From: Aeromonas sp. FDAARGOS 1405
GTDB taxonomy: Bacteria > Pseudomonadota > Gammaproteobacteria > Enterobacterales > Aeromonadaceae
Length of the DNA: 64,000 nucleotides
Assembly (NCBI RefSeq): GCF_019048265.1
Contig: NZ_CP077311.1
Span: 916,501 to 980,500 of the forward strand
Direction of reading: 5' to 3'
Numbering within the stretch: the first letter of the stretch is position 1; every line of letters begins with the position of its first letter. A model generated the notes under the pieces. The model did not search any database, was not told where the DNA came from, and saw nothing but the letters and a program-made list of their open reading frames with translations. Below, in pieces: positions 34,137 to 43,215 of this stretch. A program made the translations under genes and the position numbers.

Positions 34137-35182
34137 CAGAACAACAAGAATCCCAGGTCAAACCCCAGCCGACAGCTGTGGTCAATGGCAGCAAGAGCCG
34201 CTCCGGTGCCGTACTGGGAGGGGTCGCCATCCTGCTGGCCCTTGGCCTGACCGGCGGTCTCTATCTGCACGGCCACAAGAACGCCGTGGCCCAGCAGGCC
34301 GAACTGGCCCAGCTCAAGCAGCAGCTGGCGAGCGCCCTGAGCAAGATCGACCAGACAAGCAGCAAGGATGCCGAGCAGCTGGCCGCACTGGATCAAACCC
34401 AGCAGCGACTGCAGGGGGAGATGCAGGGTCTGCAGAACCGGGTACTGGATCTGAATGACAAGCGCCCCAACGACTGGATGCTGGCCGAATCCGAGTATCT
34501 GGTACGGATGGCGGGCCGCAAACTGTGGCTGGAGCATGACCTCGTCTCCGCCATCACCCTGCTCGGCAACGCCGACGAGCGTATCGCGGCCCTCAACGAC
34601 CCCAGCCTGATGCCGATCCGCAAGGCACTGGCCGAAGATATCGCCAAGCTCAAGGGGATGCCGCGCATCGACCGCGAGGGGCTGACCCTCAAGCTGGCGG
34701 CGCTGTCCGACCAGATCGAGCTACTGCCTCTCTCCACCGTCAGCATGCCGGAAGCCAAGGCCGAGCCGGATCAGACGGTCAGCACCAATCCCGACGAGTG
34801 GGAGAGCAACCTGAAGAAGAACTGGGTCAAGTTCACCGAGAACTTCGTCACCATCCGTCGCCGCGATGGCGCGGTCGAGGCGCTGCTCTCGCCGCAGCAG
34901 GAGATCTTCCTGCGTGAAAACCTCAAGACCAAGCTGTTGCAGGCCCAGCTCTCCGTCTATCGCGAGCAGCAGGCGCTCTACGAAGACAGCCTGGACAAGG
35001 CCCAACGCTGGCTGACCCAGTATTTCGACACCGACAACAGCGCCACCCGCTACATGCAAGGCGAGATCGACAAGCTCAAGGGTGAGCAGATCCAGATCGA
35101 CTATCCGGCCCAGTTCAAGACCCAGGCCATGCTGGAGCAGGTGCTAACCGAACGCCTGCAACGCATTCTGGCTAGCAGCTGA
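34133..35182 (+). CDS. hemX: HemX, membrane-anchored protein with coiled coil
   Basis: A 349-residue protein with a short Gln/Pro-rich cytoplasmic start, one membrane helix (GVAILLALGLTGGLYLHGH, about residues 28-46) and a periplasmic coiled coil (QQAELAQLKQQLASAL...), followed by the conserved LAESEYLVRMAGRKLWLEHD block. Its role is unclear; earlier annotation as a methyltransferase is not supported here by any SAM motif. Overlaps hemD and lies 10 bases before hemY. Confidence 0.9.
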   Translation: MTEQQESQVKPQPTAVVNGSKSRSGAVLGGVAILLALGLTGGLYLHGHKNAVAQQAELAQLKQQLASALSKIDQTSSKDAEQLAALDQTQQRLQGEMQGLQNRVLDLNDKRPNDWMLAESEYLVRMAGRKLWLEHDLVSAITLLGNADERIAALNDPSLMPIRKALAEDIAKLKGMPRIDREGLTLKLAALSDQIELLPLSTVSMPEAKAEPDQTVSTNPDEWESNLKKNWVKFTENFVTIRRRDGAVEALLSPQQEIFLRENLKTKLLQAQLSVYREQQALYEDSLDKAQRWLTQYFDTDNSATRYMQGEIDKLKGEQIQIDYPAQFKTQAMLEQVLTERLQRILASS

Positions 35183-35192
35183 GGAGGGCACC

Positions 35193-36356
35193 ATGATCCG
35201 TATAATCATTCTGGTTGCCGTGATGGTCGCAGGGCTGATCTTTGGCCCGCAAGCCTCCGGCAACAAGGGCTACGTGCTGATTGCCCTTGGCAATTACACC
35301 ATCGAATCCTCCGTCACCAGCGCGGTGATCCTGGCAGTGCTGTTCTACGGCGCCCTGCTGATCGTCGAGTGGCTGCTGGGTCGGGTATTCGGCCTGCGCC
35401 GCAAGACCCTCGGCTGGTACGGCTCGCGCCGCCGCCGCAAGGCCAATCAACAGACCGTCGCCGCCACCCTGGCAATGGCCGAAGGGCACTACAGTCAGGC
35501 TGAAAAGCTGATGATCAAGGGGGCCAGCAACAGCGACACCCCGCTGCTCAACTACCTGAGCGCCGCCAAGGCGGCACAGGCCCGTGGTGACGACGCCCGC
35601 CGGGATCAATACCTGCAAAAAGCGCAGGAGGAGAATCCCAAGGCCGAGCTGGCGCTCACCCTGACCCAGACCCATTTGCAGATCGAGCAGGGCCAGTACG
35701 ATACCGCGCTGGCGATGCTGGAGTCGGTCTACGCCCTCAACCCGCGCCACCCCATGGTGCTGGATCAGCTGCGCCAGGTGCATTTGGCCCGTCAGGACTG
35801 GAGTGCCCTATGCGACCTGATCCCGACACTGCACAAGGTCGGCAAGCTGACCCCGAAACAGGAAGAAGATCTGCTGCAACAGGCCTGGTGTGGCCGCCTG
35901 CAACAGGCTGCCGGCAGCCTCGAGACCCTCAAAGCGGTATGGCAGGATCTGCCGCGCAAGCTGCGCCTCGAGCCAGAACTGCTGGCATGCTACGGCGATC
36001 TGCTGCGCCAGCTGGGCGCCGATGGCGAGGCCGCCACCCTGTGGCAGGAGGCGCTGCGCAAACAGCCGATGCCACAGCTGCTGGCTCGCCTGCCCAAGCT
36101 GAAACTCGACAGCTACCAGCCGCTGCTGACGCTGCTGCAAAAGCAGCAGGGGCAACCGGAGGTGGACACCGCACTGGCCCAGCTCTATCTGCTGGCAGGT
36201 CAACTGGACGATGCCCAGAAGCTGCTGGAGCAGGAGGTGGAGCGGGCGCCGAGCGCCGCCGCCTATCACGCTCTCGGCCAGCTGATGGACAAACGCCGCC
36301 TCACCAACAAGGCCAACGAGTACTATCGTCAGGCACTGGAGCTGGCGGGGATCTGA
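35193..36356 (+). CDS. hemY: HemY, TPR-containing membrane protein
   Basis: A 387-residue protein with two N-terminal membrane helices (IIILVAVMVAGLIFG, VTSAVILAVLFYGALLIVEWLL) followed by tetratricopeptide-like repeats to the end. Despite the name, this is the gamma-proteobacterial HemY of the hemCDXY operon and not a protoporphyrinogen oxidase. It probably scaffolds or regulates heme-synthesis enzymes. A strong terminator lies 21 bases later. Confidence 0.92.
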   Translation: MIRIIILVAVMVAGLIFGPQASGNKGYVLIALGNYTIESSVTSAVILAVLFYGALLIVEWLLGRVFGLRRKTLGWYGSRRRRKANQQTVAATLAMAEGHYSQAEKLMIKGASNSDTPLLNYLSAAKAAQARGDDARRDQYLQKAQEENPKAELALTLTQTHLQIEQGQYDTALAMLESVYALNPRHPMVLDQLRQVHLARQDWSALCDLIPTLHKVGKLTPKQEEDLLQQAWCGRLQQAAGSLETLKAVWQDLPRKLRLEPELLACYGDLLRQLGADGEAATLWQEALRKQPMPQLLARLPKLKLDSYQPLLTLLQKQQGQPEVDTALAQLYLLAGQLDDAQKLLEQEVERAPSAAAYHALGQLMDKRRLTNKANEYYRQALELAGI

Positions 36357-36377
36357 TCCCCGGCAAACAGAAACGCG

Positions 36378-36406
36378 AGAGGCCGCATGATGCGGCCTCT
36401 TTTTTA
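36378..36406 (+). terminator. Terminator of the hem operon
   Basis: 10-bp stem AGAGGCCGCA/TGCGGCCTCT with loop TGA, followed by TTTTTTAT. Confidence 0.92.
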
Positions 36407-36425
36407 TCTTTTCGCCCTGCCCTCG

Positions 36426-36677
36426 TCAGGTGGTGAGCCGCTCCAGCTCGCCGATCAGCCAGATGGCCTCGGCGCGATGACTGCCGCACACATCCATCAT
36501 GGGGCGAAAACCGCCGCACACCGCTGGCCGCTCCGGTTGACCGAAGATCTTGCAGCCAAGGGCGCTATCGAGCTGGATACAGGGGACGCCAGCCGGTTTG
36601 CCATCTGGCATACCGGGAATGGCACTGCTGATACTGGGGGCGATGCAACAGGCAGCGCAGCCGCTACGACACTCCAT
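36426..36677 (-). CDS. YkgJ-family cysteine-cluster protein
   Basis: A small cysteine-cluster protein of 83 residues, [11 protein letters not shown] at the start, then [25 protein letters not shown]; the CxxxCxxCC and CxIF patterns are those of YkgJ/UPF0153 proteins, proposed to bind zinc or iron. The ATG at 36677 has AAAGGAG nine bases upstream and is preferred to the upstream start at 36746. Function is unknown. It converges with hemY. Confidence 0.8.
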   Translation of the reverse strand: MECRSGCAACCIAPSISSAIPGMPDGKPAGVPCIQLDSALGCKIFGQPERPAVCGGFRPMMDVCGSHRAEAIWLIGELERLTT

Positions 36678-36746
36678 AGACTCCACTCCTTTGGGACGGT
36701 CTGAGCCACCATAGCCGAAGCGGCGGCACAAACGTAGCTGGCACAC

Positions 36747-36780
36747 AACAAAAAGCCCGACCGCACGGGCGATCGGGCTT
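36747..36780 (-). terminator. Terminator of glpX
   Basis: Minus-strand stem AAGCCCGA/TCGGGCTT enclosing a second GC-rich arm, followed by TTTTTGTT. It lies between glpX and the YkgJ gene. Confidence 0.85.
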
Positions 36781-36811
36781 CAGACAACACAGCAGGTTCA
36801 GCGAGCCATCA

Positions 36812-37822
36812 TCACAGGATGATATCGCGTACCACGCTGTCTTTGCGCTCAAGATAATGGATCGACTTGATACGACGAATGGTGCGCGACTTGCCACGGA
36901 TCAACAGAGTCTCGGTGGTCGCCATCACGCCATCGCTGGTGATGCCATCCAGCAGATCACCCTTGGTGATGCCGGTGGCGGAGAAGATGACGTTGTCATT
37001 CTTCGCCATATCTTCCAGCTTGAGCACCTTGTTCACATCGATGCCGAGCGCTTCGCAGCGGGCAATCTCCTGCTCGCCCAGCGCACGCACTTCCGGGCTG
37101 TCGCCCTTGACGCGGTGACGCGGCACCAAACGGGCCTGCATGTCACCATCCAGCGCGCGGATCACCGCAGCGGAGATCACCCCTTCCGGTGCGCCGCCGA
37201 TGCCATACAGCATGTCGACTTCGCTGTCCGGCAGACAGGTGAGGATGGAGGCGGCAACGTCACCATCAGGAATGGCGAACACCCGCACGCCCAGACCCTG
37301 CATCTCCTTGATTGCCTTGTCATGACGCGGCTTGGCCAGGGTAATGACGGTCAGACGGGAGAGCGGCTTGCCCAGCGCCTTGGCCACGGACTTCAGGTTC
37401 AGCTCGAGAGCCTGATCCAGGTCGATGGCGCCTTTGGCCTTGGGCCCGACGATCAGCTTTTCCATGTACATGTCAGGCGCTTTCAGGAAAGAACCCTTGT
37501 CGCCCACCGCCAGCACGGCCAGTGCATTGGCCTGACCCATGGCAGTCATGCGGGTACCCTCGATGGGATCGACCGCGATATCCACCGCGTCGCCGTGTCC
37601 GGTACCAACCTTCTCACCGATATAGAGCATCGGCGCTTCATCAATTTCACCTTCGCCGATCACAATCTCACCATCGATCTCGATCTGGTTGAGAATGTGG
37701 CGCATGGCCGCTACGGCCGCCCCATCAGCGATATTCTTGTCACCACGTCCGAGCCACTTGTAGCCAGCCAGTGCAGCCGCTTCCGTCACTCGGGAAAACT
37801 CGATTGCCAGTTCACGTCTCAT
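36812..37822 (-). CDS. glpX: Class II fructose-1,6-bisphosphatase GlpX
   Basis: Gluconeogenic phosphatase of 336 residues, of the lithium-sensitive inositol-phosphatase-like fold. The metal-binding motifs are visible: GEGEIDEAPMLYIGE, DIAVDPIEGT, and DMLYGIGGAPEGVI. It is the GlpX type, which can serve as the main or a second bisphosphatase. It stands alone, divergent from the porin. Confidence 0.95.
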   Translation of the reverse strand: MRRELAIEFSRVTEAAALAGYKWLGRGDKNIADGAAVAAMRHILNQIEIDGEIVIGEGEIDEAPMLYIGEKVGTGHGDAVDIAVDPIEGTRMTAMGQANALAVLAVGDKGSFLKAPDMYMEKLIVGPKAKGAIDLDQALELNLKSVAKALGKPLSRLTVITLAKPRHDKAIKEMQGLGVRVFAIPDGDVAASILTCLPDSEVDMLYGIGGAPEGVISAAVIRALDGDMQARLVPRHRVKGDSPEVRALGEQEIARCEALGIDVNKVLKLEDMAKNDNVIFSATGITKGDLLDGITSDGVMATTETLLIRGKSRTIRRIKSIHYLERKDSVVRDIIL

Positions 37823-37963
37823 CGCATATCCAACCTATGGAGCTCGAAAACGGGCGGCATTCTACCACAAGGGCAAACCTTTGCGCACAAAAGTAGCTGC
37901 CAGGTGCATAAATGTAGCCAATTCATCCAATTGCAACCCAATTGCCATCGACTCTTCATCCAG

Positions 37964-37997
37964 TTGTCACCCCGCTGTCATGCATCTTCCCTAGGAT
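37964..37997 (+). promoter_or_regulatory. Pho box and -10 of the porin gene
   Basis: Direct repeats TTGTCAC (37964-37970) and CTGTCAT (37975-37981) are 11 bases apart, the spacing of a PhoB box, followed 10 bases later by TAGGAT at 37992. The same motif-to--10 geometry is known from the E. coli phoA promoter. Confidence 0.6.
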
Positions 37998-38040
37998 GGC
38001 CCCGTCTTCAAAACAAAAGCTTGCAACACAAGGGATTAAG

Positions 38041-39102
38041 ATGAAAAAGCTGACTGTAGTGGCACTGGCTCTGACCGCCGCCTTCCAGGCGCAAGCCGTT
38101 GAGGTGTATAAAAATGATACCGCCATGCTGGACCTGTATGGCCGCATCTACGCCGGTCAATTCTTCGGCGACAAGAAAGAAAACGTCGATACCGCCAACC
38201 CGAATGGCACCAAGGATTACAGCGCCAAGCAAGGGGCTAACCAGTTTGTCCGCTTCGGTGCCAAGGCTGAAACCCAGATCCAGAGCGGTCTGAAGGCGCT
38301 GGCCCAGTACGAAGTTCAGATGTACATCAACGACAGCGAGAAGACCATCAGCGAGAGCTCCGACAACCTGCGTACCCGTCTGGCCTTTGCCGGTGTGGGC
38401 GCTGACTGGGGTACAGTGACCTTCGGTCGCCAGAAAGGTGCCCCGGGTTTCCTGGCGGACTGGACTGATGTCTCCCTCTCCGACGGCTACGGTAACGAAG
38501 CGCTGGGTGCAAAGACCGACACCTTCGCCACCAACCGCGCCGGTTCCGTACTGAAATACTCCGGCCTGTTCAATGGCTTCCAGCTCGACACCAGCTACAA
38601 GTTCGACGGTGGTGACACCGAAGAGACTACCAGCAAGGATAGCGACGCGGCCTACGGAGCAGCCGTGGCCTATACCTTCCCGTTCAACCTGTCGCTGGGT
38701 ACTGCCTATAACGTCGGCCTGCGCGACAAGAGCGGTGAAGAAGATGCAAAACTGTGGCTGATCTCCGCCAAGTTTGACAACAAGGCCGCCTACGCCGCCC
38801 TCAGTTATGCCGATGGCAGCGACTTCCTGGCGACTGGCACCGATCACACCGGTTGGGAAGCCGCGCTGGGCTACAACTTCGAGAATGGCTTCGGTCTGAT
38901 GGCGCTGTGGAACAAGCAGGAGCAGGACAAGGCTGGCACCAAGAAAGACAATGTGGATTACTACACCCTGGGAGCCCAGTACAAGTTCAACAAGAACCTG
39001 CGGGTGCTCGGCGAGTACCGCATCAACAATCTGGACAGCGTTGCCGGCAAAGCGACCGCCAACCAGGATGACTTCCAGCTGGCTGCTCGCTACGACTTCT
39101 AA
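38041..39102 (+). CDS. Outer-membrane general porin (OmpC/PhoE-type)
   Basis: Trimeric-porin-type beta-barrel of 353 residues. The signal peptide MKKLTVVALALTAAFQAQA is cleaved before VEVYKND, followed by LDLYGRIYAGQFFGD and a C-terminal aromatic FQLAARYDF, the outer-membrane insertion signal. AAGGGA precedes the ATG; upstream in-frame codons are ignored. The Pho box upstream suggests phosphate-limitation induction, like PhoE. A closing terminator follows. Confidence 0.92.
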   Translation: MKKLTVVALALTAAFQAQAVEVYKNDTAMLDLYGRIYAGQFFGDKKENVDTANPNGTKDYSAKQGANQFVRFGAKAETQIQSGLKALAQYEVQMYINDSEKTISESSDNLRTRLAFAGVGADWGTVTFGRQKGAPGFLADWTDVSLSDGYGNEALGAKTDTFATNRAGSVLKYSGLFNGFQLDTSYKFDGGDTEETTSKDSDAAYGAAVAYTFPFNLSLGTAYNVGLRDKSGEEDAKLWLISAKFDNKAAYAALSYADGSDFLATGTDHTGWEAALGYNFENGFGLMALWNKQEQDKAGTKKDNVDYYTLGAQYKFNKNLRVLGEYRINNLDSVAGKATANQDDFQLAARYDF

Positions 39103-39121
39103 TCGAGGTTTTCTGATACCC

Positions 39122-39151
39122 AAAGCGCGATGGCTTGCCATCGCGCTTTTT
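39122..39151 (+). terminator. Terminator of the porin gene
   Basis: 13-bp near-perfect stem AAAGCGCGATGGC/GCCATCGCGCTTT with a T-rich end. Confidence 0.92.
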
Positions 39152-39221
39152 CGTCGCTGTTGCTCAGAAAACCACAAACTGGCCTAGGCTCAACAGTAGA
39201 TGTATCGCCGGAGAGATGATC

Positions 39222-40142
39222 ATGGTCAGGCTGCTTTTCGTCCTGCTCTTGCTGCTGGCTCTTCCCGCTCACGCCCTCAATATCGCCATGGTACTGTGGC
39301 GTGGCGAAACCGCCGCCGAGGCGGGCTTTCGGGCCGAACTGACCCGACTTGGCTATCAGACCACCATCACCGTCTACAATGCCAATCAGGATCGCACGGC
39401 GCTGGCGACCATGCTACGTCAGCAGATGCTGCCGAAACTGGCCGAATACGACTACATCTACACCTTCGGTACCACAGCCACCACCATGACAAAGAGTTTG
39501 GTCGCCAATCGCAAGCCCATGATATTCAATGTGGTTTCAGATCCTGTCGGGGCAGGTTTTCTCTCTGAGGACAAGGCTCAGAACAGCATGGTCGCCGGGG
39601 TAAGCAATATGGTGCCGATGGCGCTGCAACTGGCCAATGCCAGCAAGTACCTCCCATCGGATAAGCGGCTGCTGCTACCCTTCAACCCGCGGGAGCAAAA
39701 CACCCTGCTGGTGGCCGACATGCTGATCAACGCGGCCAAAGGTTACCAATGGCAAGTCGCAACCTGGCGTATAGCACCGGATCCAAAGCGACTGGAGAAC
39801 GAGTTGAAGCGGCTGCAACAGGATGCCAAAAACGACATCGTCTTTCTGGCCGCAGACAGCTATCTGCTCTCCATCGCCCCCCGTTTGCTGAATGCACTCA
39901 ACGCAGCTGCCATCCCTACCATCTGCAGTGCCGAGCTGTTCGTCGAACACGGCTGCAGCGTTGGCACCATCAGCAGCTACGAGGCACTGGGCAAGATGGC
40001 CGCCGGGATCATCCACCGCCACCAGCAGGGAACAGCACTGCAGGATATACCGCTGCAGACCGATCCCCATCCCAAACTGGTGTTGGGGCAACTGGGTAAC
40101 GCCACCACGCAGGAGGCGAGCCCCGCAAAGCCGAAGCCTTGA
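39222..40142 (+). CDS. ABC-transporter substrate-binding-like protein (DUF534/TrpX family)
   Basis: A 306-residue exported protein. A signal peptide (MVRLLFVLLLLLALPAHA) precedes the PF04392/TrpX-type fold, with NIAMVLWRGETAAEAGF, FGTTATTMTKSLV and IPTICSAELFVEHG. Start 39222 is chosen because GGAGAG lies eight bases before. Relatives bind tryptophan or aromatic ligands in full ABC systems, but no permease or ATPase gene is near, so it may act as an orphan binding protein or sensor part. Confidence 0.82.
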   Translation: MVRLLFVLLLLLALPAHALNIAMVLWRGETAAEAGFRAELTRLGYQTTITVYNANQDRTALATMLRQQMLPKLAEYDYIYTFGTTATTMTKSLVANRKPMIFNVVSDPVGAGFLSEDKAQNSMVAGVSNMVPMALQLANASKYLPSDKRLLLPFNPREQNTLLVADMLINAAKGYQWQVATWRIAPDPKRLENELKRLQQDAKNDIVFLAADSYLLSIAPRLLNALNAAAIPTICSAELFVEHGCSVGTISSYEALGKMAAGIIHRHQQGTALQDIPLQTDPHPKLVLGQLGNATTQEASPAKPKP

Positions 40143-40211
40143 TAAAGATCTCGGCCAATCAGGCTCCGGGCGGGTATGCTGTTGACCCCCATCGCCCGAG
40201 AGCCCTTTCCC

Positions 40212-41054
40212 ATGAGCACCACCGTCTTTTTTGCCGTCCTGCTGGCAGCCCTGCTTCACGCCAGCTGGAATGCGCTGGTCAAAATTGGCGAAGAGCGGCT
40301 GGTGGTCGTGTCACTGGTGGCGATCTTCTCAGGGCTTATCGCCGCCGTGGCGCTGCTGCCCATGGGGCTTCCCTCTGCTGCCGAGCTGCCTTGGCTCGGC
40401 CTCTCAGTCCTGCTCCATATCGGTTACTGCCTGTTTCTCAGTCATGCCTACAATCAGGGCGATTTTGGCCAGATCTATCCGCTGGCCCGTGGCAGTGCCC
40501 CGCTGCTCGCCATGGCGTTAAGTGCCATATTGCTAGGGGACTACCCCGGTTACGGCGGCATCATCGGCGCCTGCGTGCTGATCATGGGAGTCTTGCTGAT
40601 GGCCTGGCGAGGTGGGCAGCAGCGCCTTGCCAGCAAAGCGGTTCGGGCAGCACTGATCACGGCCATGTTTACGGCGACCTATACCCTCTCGGATGGTGCC
40701 GGCGCCCGCGCAGGGGGTGAACCGGTACGCTACACCCTCTGGCTCTTTGCCTGCACCGGGCTGGCGATGCTGCTGGTGCTGATCGTCCACCAGAAACGCA
40801 ACGCATGGCGCCAGATCCGTCAATATGCACTGGTTGGCGCCACCGGGGGTGCCATGTCACTGCTCGCCTACGGGATTGTTATCTGGGCCATGACCCAAGC
40901 CCCCATTGGCGTGGTCGCGGCTCTGCGCGAAAGCAGTGTGCTGTTTGCCATGCTGCTCTCGGTCTGGCTGCTGAAAGAGCCGCTCGGGCGCATGCGGCTG
41001 ACGGCGGCGGCCATTATCACCGGCGGCGTGCTGCTGACCCGGCTGGGAGGATAA
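40212..41054 (+). CDS. EamA/DMT-family membrane transporter
   Basis: A 280-residue drug/metabolite-type transporter with about ten helices in two EamA repeats. It begins MSTTVFFAVLLAALLHASWNALVK, the family N-terminus, and the second repeat carries VVAALRESSVLFAMLLSVWLLKEPLG. The substrate is unknown. ATG 40212 is favoured over the upstream ATG because of family alignment. It follows the DUF534 gene by 69 bases on the same strand and could share its transcript. Confidence 0.88.
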   Translation: MSTTVFFAVLLAALLHASWNALVKIGEERLVVVSLVAIFSGLIAAVALLPMGLPSAAELPWLGLSVLLHIGYCLFLSHAYNQGDFGQIYPLARGSAPLLAMALSAILLGDYPGYGGIIGACVLIMGVLLMAWRGGQQRLASKAVRAALITAMFTATYTLSDGAGARAGGEPVRYTLWLFACTGLAMLLVLIVHQKRNAWRQIRQYALVGATGGAMSLLAYGIVIWAMTQAPIGVVAALRESSVLFAMLLSVWLLKEPLGRMRLTAAAIITGGVLLTRLGG

Positions 41055-41489
41055 GCGCTGTCGCCATTGGTGCGGATTTATCTGACAGGATGGCGTAATT
41101 CACTCCGGCAAATATGCCGAATACGAATAATGGAAATAAGTGTCAGCCCGGGCGTAAATGTTTACATCCGCAACGTATCAATTAACTGGCAGGTCTGTTT
41201 ATTTCAACCACAGCTTCATTCGGGAAACTTACCTGCCCAGCAGCATTAATGATAAAATCGTTCACAGTTAATTTTCGGCAACGCTGACCAATACCGCGCA
41301 TGGCACAGACCATGCCGCTCCGCCCATACATTCATTGACCGCCTGACGGGTAAGCCAGCCCGGTCAGAGATGACCCGATCGCGCCCGCCACAACAAGATG
41401 GCATGGCGCTACCGCGTTATTAATGGGTCCGGTTTCGTCTGTTTAATTTTTGATTATTTTAAATCCAGCACCATCAGGGAGTTTTTAAT
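41055..41489. other. Gene-free 435-base region before yjeM
   Basis: AT-rich sequence with no supportable ORF or RNA gene. Two dyads are visible: GTAAA-tg-TTTAC near 41155-41166 and TGACCG...CGGTCA with a 20-base spacer near 41335-41368. It probably holds the yjeM promoter; no confident regulator site was recognised. Confidence 0.4.
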
Positions 41490-42956
41490 ATGTCAGCAAA
41501 AAAGCTGAAGTTGGGCGCCTTTATATTGATGATATTAACATCGGTATTTGGCGTCACTAATATCGGGATCGGTTTTTACCGAATGGGATATGCCGCCATT
41601 CCGATGTTCGTGATCGGCGGTCTGTTTTTCTTCATCCCGTTCATTTTGATGATGATCGAATTCGGTACCGGTTTTCGCAAAGAGGCGGGCGGCATCTTTA
41701 CCTGGATGCGCCACTCGGTCTCGACCCGATTCGCCTTTATCGGTCTGACCATGTGGTTCGCCTCCTACGTCATCTGGATGTTTGGCAAGGCGCTCTCCAT
41801 GTGGGTGCCCCTCTCCTTCATGCTGTTTGGCCGCGACATCACCGTCATCCCGGTCACCCTGGACACCGGCATCGACTTCGGCCCCTTTATTCTGGGAGTT
41901 GTCGCCATCGCGCTGGTTGCCACCGTCACCAAGCTCATCACCCTGGGCAGCGCCCGCTTCGCCAAAGTGGCGGCTATCGGCGGTCTCTCCGTGGTGGCAC
42001 TCAACGTGTTGCTGCTGGTCGGTGGCGTCTTCACCTTCGCGGTGAGCGGCATGACTCTGCAGGAGCCCTTCACCCAGGCATCGCTGACGGCGTCTCCCAA
42101 TGCCGCGTTCAACGACATCATCCCCTTCCTCGGCTTCATGGTGTTCGCCATCTTCGCCTACGGCGGGGTCGAGGCGATGGCCGGGGTGGCTGACGAGCTG
42201 GAAGATCCCGAGCGTGACCTCAAGCGCGGCATCTTCCTCTCCGGCGCCTTCATCGTACTCTGCTACATCATCGGCTTTCTGGCGGTCGGCTCAATCATGC
42301 GCTGGAGCGACTTCCCGGCCGAGGGGATCACCTCTCTCTCCGCCCTCTTCATCATCATGTTGGAGCTGGGGCGCCATCTCGGTGGCGAGTGGCTGGGACA
42401 GGTGTTCATGCGCTTTGCTGGCCTTGGCATGTTCCTGAGCTATCTGGGCGCCTTTATCGCCCTCTCATACGCGCCACTGCGCCAGTTCATCACCGGCACC
42501 CCGAGCTACTTCTGGCCGGAGCGTTTCCAGCGCGAGAACGAGAATGGCGTGCGCATTGAAGCCCTCAAGGTGCAAGCCTGGGTGGTCTGTCTGTTCATTG
42601 CCGCCAAGTCCATCTTTACCCTGATCAACCCGGAAGGGGCCGCCGCCCTCTACGAGCTGATCATCACCATGACCAACGTCGGCATGACCCTGCCCTACAT
42701 GTTCCTCATCTACGCCTGGTATCGCTATCGCAACAACTCGGCGCTGGGCAAGGACCTGATCTTCTTCAAGAGCGCGGGCTCGGTACTGCTTGCCACCATC
42801 ATCAGCCTGATCCTGGTCGCCTTCGGCAACGTCTTTACCGTGGTCGCCCCCTTTATCTCCGGCGATATCTCCACCGGCGTCTGGACCATCATTGGCCCGC
42901 TGCTGTTCGTGGTGATCGCCATGCGCTTCAAGATCAAGCAGGAAGATGCCCACTAA
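41490..42956 (+). CDS. yjeM: YjeM-like APC-family amino-acid permease
   Basis: A 488-residue inner-membrane permease of the glutamate/GABA-antiporter subgroup. The family elements LILMIFTSVFG-like start (FILMILTSVFGVTNIG), KEAGGIFTWM, FAIFAYGGVEAMAG and FLSYLGAFIALSYAPLRQFI are present, and twelve helices can be traced. It matches E. coli YjeM along its whole length. Substrate is unknown. GGGAG lies just before the ATG. A strong terminator follows. Confidence 0.9.
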   Translation: MSAKKLKLGAFILMILTSVFGVTNIGIGFYRMGYAAIPMFVIGGLFFFIPFILMMIEFGTGFRKEAGGIFTWMRHSVSTRFAFIGLTMWFASYVIWMFGKALSMWVPLSFMLFGRDITVIPVTLDTGIDFGPFILGVVAIALVATVTKLITLGSARFAKVAAIGGLSVVALNVLLLVGGVFTFAVSGMTLQEPFTQASLTASPNAAFNDIIPFLGFMVFAIFAYGGVEAMAGVADELEDPERDLKRGIFLSGAFIVLCYIIGFLAVGSIMRWSDFPAEGITSLSALFIIMLELGRHLGGEWLGQVFMRFAGLGMFLSYLGAFIALSYAPLRQFITGTPSYFWPERFQRENENGVRIEALKVQAWVVCLFIAAKSIFTLINPEGAAALYELIITMTNVGMTLPYMFLIYAWYRYRNNSALGKDLIFFKSAGSVLLATIISLILVAFGNVFTVVAPFISGDISTGVWTIIGPLLFVVIAMRFKIKQEDAH

Positions 42957-42978
42957 CCGGCAGGCAATGCTCCATGCC

Positions 42979-43008
42979 AATCGGGACCGTTCTGGTCCCG
43001 ATTTTTTT
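42979..43008 (+). terminator. Terminator of yjeM
   Basis: 10-bp stem AATCGGGACC/GGTCCCGATT with loop GTTCT, followed by seven T. Confidence 0.93.
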
Positions 43009-43215
43009 AGCGCCGGCTTCCGCTCGCCATCACAACCAGCCCATAGTTTCAATGTAAAAGAAGACTCCATGGAGACCATTTTTACGCTCTCCTCGTCGTC
43101 AGAGCGCGCTCAACGTCGTAAATTATCAATATCAAGGTGAGAATGATTGTGAAGCGCCAGTTCACGACATATAACTTAGCGAGATGTCCCTGTATTTCGT
43201 CCGGTAGAGCTGATC

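Noticed and set aside
35808..36436. Alternative ORFs over hemY
   Set aside because: They follow from GC-skewed codon positions in hemY and have no family features.
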